A stretch of DNA of 64,000 bases from Pseudomonas sp. MUP55. Lineage in GTDB: Bacteria; Pseudomonadota; Gammaproteobacteria; Pseudomonadales; Pseudomonadaceae. The position numbers were made by a program, and so were the translations under genes. Shown one piece after another: positions 61,928 through 64,000 of this stretch; position 1 is the first letter of the stretch, and the number at the start of each line of letters is the position of its first letter. Under the pieces are notes generated by a model. That model was given only the letters and a program-made list of their open reading frames with translations. It did not search any database and was not told the DNA's origin. Location of the stretch: NCBI RefSeq assembly GCF_034043515.1, contig NZ_CP138214.1:4278001-4342000 (forward strand). Reading direction: 5' to 3'.

Positions 61928-62923
61928 TCAAACCCAGCGCAATCGCCGAAACAGCCACCATTGACCCAGGGCTACCGAGACCATCAGCAGGCAGGCAATC
62001 ATGAATCCGTAGGGGCTGCTGGAAAACGGTATCCCCCCTACATTGATGCCCAGCAAACCAGTCAGAAAACTCATTGGCAAGAAGATGCCGGTGATGATCC
62101 CGAAGCGGTACATCGTGCGGTTCATGCGCAGGCTCAAGCGCCGGTCTTCGGCCTCAAGTACAAGCCCCACGCGCTCCCGAGCCAATTCCAGTTCTTCCAG
62201 GTAACGGGTCAGGCTGTTGTGCAACTCGTTCCAATAGTCAGCGTCGTCGTCACAGAACCACGCCAACTTGATGCGCGTCAGCTGCGCAAAAATATCCCGT
62301 TGCGGTGCCAGAAAACGCTTGAGCCCAGCCGCACGCCGACGGATCTGCAAGACACTGCCGTGCTCAGGCGTATACCGTTCGTCGGCATCGAGTTTTTCTT
62401 CCTCGGAATCGACGATTTCAGACAGCCCGGTGACCAGATCCTGCACTTTGTTGGTCAGGTACTGCGCCATATAAAGGATGAGTTCAGACGCGGTTCTGGG
62501 GCCCTTACCCTCTGCCAACTGCACCAGCAGCTCATCGGTGGCCCGTAACGGGCGCAAACGCAAGGAGATCACACGATTGGCCGCGGCGAATATGCGTACC
62601 GAAACCATGTCTTCCGGTTCCGCGCCGGGGTTGAGATTGATCCCGCGCAGAAACAGCAGCAGTTCGGCATCCGGCAACGGCAACAGCCGCGGGCGGGTGT
62701 TTTCTTCCAGCAGCAGGTCACAGGCAAATTCGCTCAAGCCGCTGGATGTGCGCAGCCAGGTCTGGGTTTGCGGATGGCTGCGGTCCCAATGCAGCCACAG
62801 GCTTTCCTGGGGTTGCAGTTGCAACTCGTCAAGCTCAGTCCGGGCAATCGAACGCGCACCGCCTTTACCGTCCAGTACCAGGGCATGCACCAGCCCCCAC
62901 TGCGCGTTGTCTTCCTCGAACAT
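61928..62923 (-). CDS. cmaX: CorA-type divalent-metal transporter (CmaX)
   Basis: 331-aa member of the CorA/ZntB family: a large cytoplasmic funnel domain (about 1-265) and two C-terminal helices (about 272-292, 303-323) with the hallmark loop GIN (in LLGINVGGIP), a slight variation of GMN. GMN-type variants transport Mg/Co; GIN occurs in ZntB-like proteins, so the ion is uncertain. ATG at 62923 with AAGGGG upstream. It lies upstream of cfrX in the same direction. Confidence 0.88.
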   Translation of the reverse strand: MFEEDNAQWGLVHALVLDGKGGARSIARTELDELQLQPQESLWLHWDRSHPQTQTWLRTSSGLSEFACDLLLEENTRPRLLPLPDAELLLFLRGINLNPGAEPEDMVSVRIFAAANRVISLRLRPLRATDELLVQLAEGKGPRTASELILYMAQYLTNKVQDLVTGLSEIVDSEEEKLDADERYTPEHGSVLQIRRRAAGLKRFLAPQRDIFAQLTRIKLAWFCDDDADYWNELHNSLTRYLEELELARERVGLVLEAEDRRLSLRMNRTMYRFGIITGIFLPMSFLTGLLGINVGGIPFSSSPYGFMIACLLMVSVALGQWWLFRRLRWV

Positions 62924-62948
62924 CCTCACCCCTTTCGGCTACCGCGTT

Positions 62949-63440
62949 TTATTCAGGCATTTTCAGTGGGCTGGGCGAGACGATTACACCGTTGTTATCG
63001 GCATACACGTACTCCCCCGGGCGGAACGTCACGCCTGCAAAGGTGACCACCACGTTCAGGTCACCCAGGCCACGCTTGTCGGTTTTCATCGGGTGCGAAG
63101 CCAGGGCCTGCACGCCCAGGTCAGTCTGGGCGATCACGTCGACATCGCGGATGCAACCGTAGATCACCATGCCTTCCCAGCCATTTTTTGCGGCTTTCTC
63201 GGCGATCAGGTCGCCCAGCAGCGCGCGGCGCAGCGAACCACCGCCATCGACCACCAGCACCTTACCGGCGCCCGGCTGTTCGGCCTGCTGCTTGACCAGC
63301 GAGTTATCCTCGAAGCATTTGATGGTGACAATTTCGCCGCCAAAGGAGTCTCGGCCACCGAAGTTGCTGAACATCGGCTCGACCACCTGTACCAGTTCCG
63401 GGTACGCATCGCACAGGTCGGGGGTCACGTAATGGTTCAT
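62949..63440 (-). CDS. rraA: RraA, regulator of RNase E activity (RraA-like fold)
   Basis: 163-aa protein of the RraA/demethylmenaquinone methyltransferase-like fold. It has the conserved [19 protein letters not shown] and [10 protein letters not shown] motifs. In E. coli RraA inhibits RNase E; in pseudomonads the same fold can also be a 4-hydroxy-4-methyl-2-oxoglutarate aldolase, which is a fair alternative. ATG at 63440 with AGGAG upstream. Confidence 0.9.
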   Translation of the reverse strand: MNHYVTPDLCDAYPELVQVVEPMFSNFGGRDSFGGEIVTIKCFEDNSLVKQQAEQPGAGKVLVVDGGGSLRRALLGDLIAEKAAKNGWEGMVIYGCIRDVDVIAQTDLGVQALASHPMKTDKRGLGDLNVVVTFAGVTFRPGEYVYADNNGVIVSPSPLKMPE

Positions 63441-63669
63441 CGGGAAACTCCTGTCGTCAAAGAAGAGGTCGAACATCCCACGGTGTACTTCAGAAAACGT
63501 CTTGCAACCGGCATTTTTTAAAGGCTGGGCCAGTGACGGCGGCCATGATCAGACCCACGCCAGCGTAACGCAACAGCCGTTAAGCGACTGAATATGACCA
63601 GAAGCGCCCGAGGCGTCATATCTTAGCCGCAACCACTTCAGAGTGAAACGCCCTCTGCAGAGCGCCTCG

Positions 63670-64000
63670 CTAAACTTCAGCGACCGCCTCAGGCCGAGTG
63701 CCGAACAAAGGTGTCAGCGGGTCTTTCAACCAGCGCTCCACCAATGGCCACACTTGGGCCTGTGCGGCCTTGCTGACCAGCATTTGTACATGCCCGAAGT
63801 CATCGGTAAACCCCTGCCGACGCCCCAGGCACAGGTACTGGCGATGCTCGCTGCCGACTTGCTCGAACAACTTGCGACACGCCCAGTCCGGATCTTGCTG
63901 GTCGCCCGCCGCGCTGACCGCCAATAACGGCACGTCGACGTCCGCCAGGCCTTTCCACCAATCGCACTCGGCATCGCCAAAGCGGCCAAACAGGCCATTC
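63670..64000 (-). CDS. Alpha/beta-hydrolase (3' part; start lies beyond the window)
   Basis: Open from 64000 to the stop at 63670 (about 110 residues). The sequence ends an alpha/beta-hydrolase fold: strand VPLLAVSAAGDQQDP carrying the usual acid, then GFTDDFGHVQMLVSKAAQ with the catalytic-type histidine (FGHVQML). The nucleophile region is outside the window. Esterase or lipase-like function possible; substrate unknown. Confidence 0.75.
   Translation of the reverse strand, partial: NGLFGRFGDAECDWWKGLADVDVPLLAVSAAGDQQDPDWACRKLFEQVGSEHRQYLCLGRRQGFTDDFGHVQMLVSKAAQAQVWPLVERWLKDPLTPLFGTRPEAVAEV

Overview
The window looks like chromosome of a Pseudomonas of the fluorescens group. The evidence is high-GC coding sequence, canonical pseudomonad gene neighbourhoods (ccoI-ccoS-hemN-anr; recR-ybaB-dnaX; ligA-zipA-smc; cfrX-cmpX-sigX-oprF), rmf beside pyrD, and many paired REP palindromes of the GTGGGAGGGGGCTTGCCCCC type. 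There is no rRNA, no tRNA, no insertion sequence and no CRISPR array. The single clear structural RNA gene is the 4.5S signal-recognition-particle RNA (18102-18211, minus).

Layout. 1-5.7 kb: low-oxygen respiration block (end of the copper ATPase ccoI, ccoS, a TauE/SafE-like membrane protein, hemN under a perfect Anr box, a small coiled-coil protein, anr) and apt. 5.8-11.4 kb: acyl-CoA dehydrogenase, recR, a medium-chain oxidoreductase, ybaB and dnaX. 11.5-19.6 kb: accessory genes (solute-binding-like protein, DMT exporter, LysR regulator, a muramidase/SH3 pair, a UvrD-like helicase), ffs and a zinc peptidase. 19.7-27.5 kb: ligA, zipA, smc and a GntR regulator. 27.8-36.3 kb: purine catabolism (xdhA-xdhB-xdhC-guaD), a second GntR regulator and a BenE-type transporter. 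36.4-45.2 kb: yggL, dacB, a CHASE/PAS/GGDEF cyclase, rlmL, rmf with a structured leader, and pyrD. 45.2-47.5 kb: four genes that look like the remains of a SPI-1-type type III secretion island. 47.5-58.9 kb: assimilatory nitrate/nitrite reduction (nasS-nasT; nitrate transporter plus a kinase/phosphatase; nirB-nirD-nitrate reductase-cobA). 59-64 kb: oprF, sigX, cmpX, cfrX, cmaX, rraA and a partial alpha/beta hydrolase.

Two things stand out. First, the stretch between pyrD and nasS carries an InvG-like secretin that keeps its periplasmic N-domains but has lost the whole membrane barrel, a lone SpaO C-terminal SpoA domain, a HilA-like DNA-binding domain without its C-terminal part, and an IagB-like transglycosylase whose start overlaps the regulator's stop. 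All four are open frames, so this is either a young relic or something repurposed. Second, all three nitrate transcription units start with the same composite control region: a sigma-54 GG-N10-GC promoter, then one or two hairpins with a hexaloop having A at position 1 and G at position 4 (the ANTAR target signature), then a strong intrinsic terminator beginning with a shared GACAAAGrCGTC core. NasT, an ANTAR protein encoded here, is the expected antiterminator, and its own operon carries the same element, which implies autoregulation.

Coordinates of starts were chosen from family length, ribosome-binding sites and the actual start codon; several differ from the longest open frame. Synteny statements about P. 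aeruginosa are from memory, and no database search was possible.
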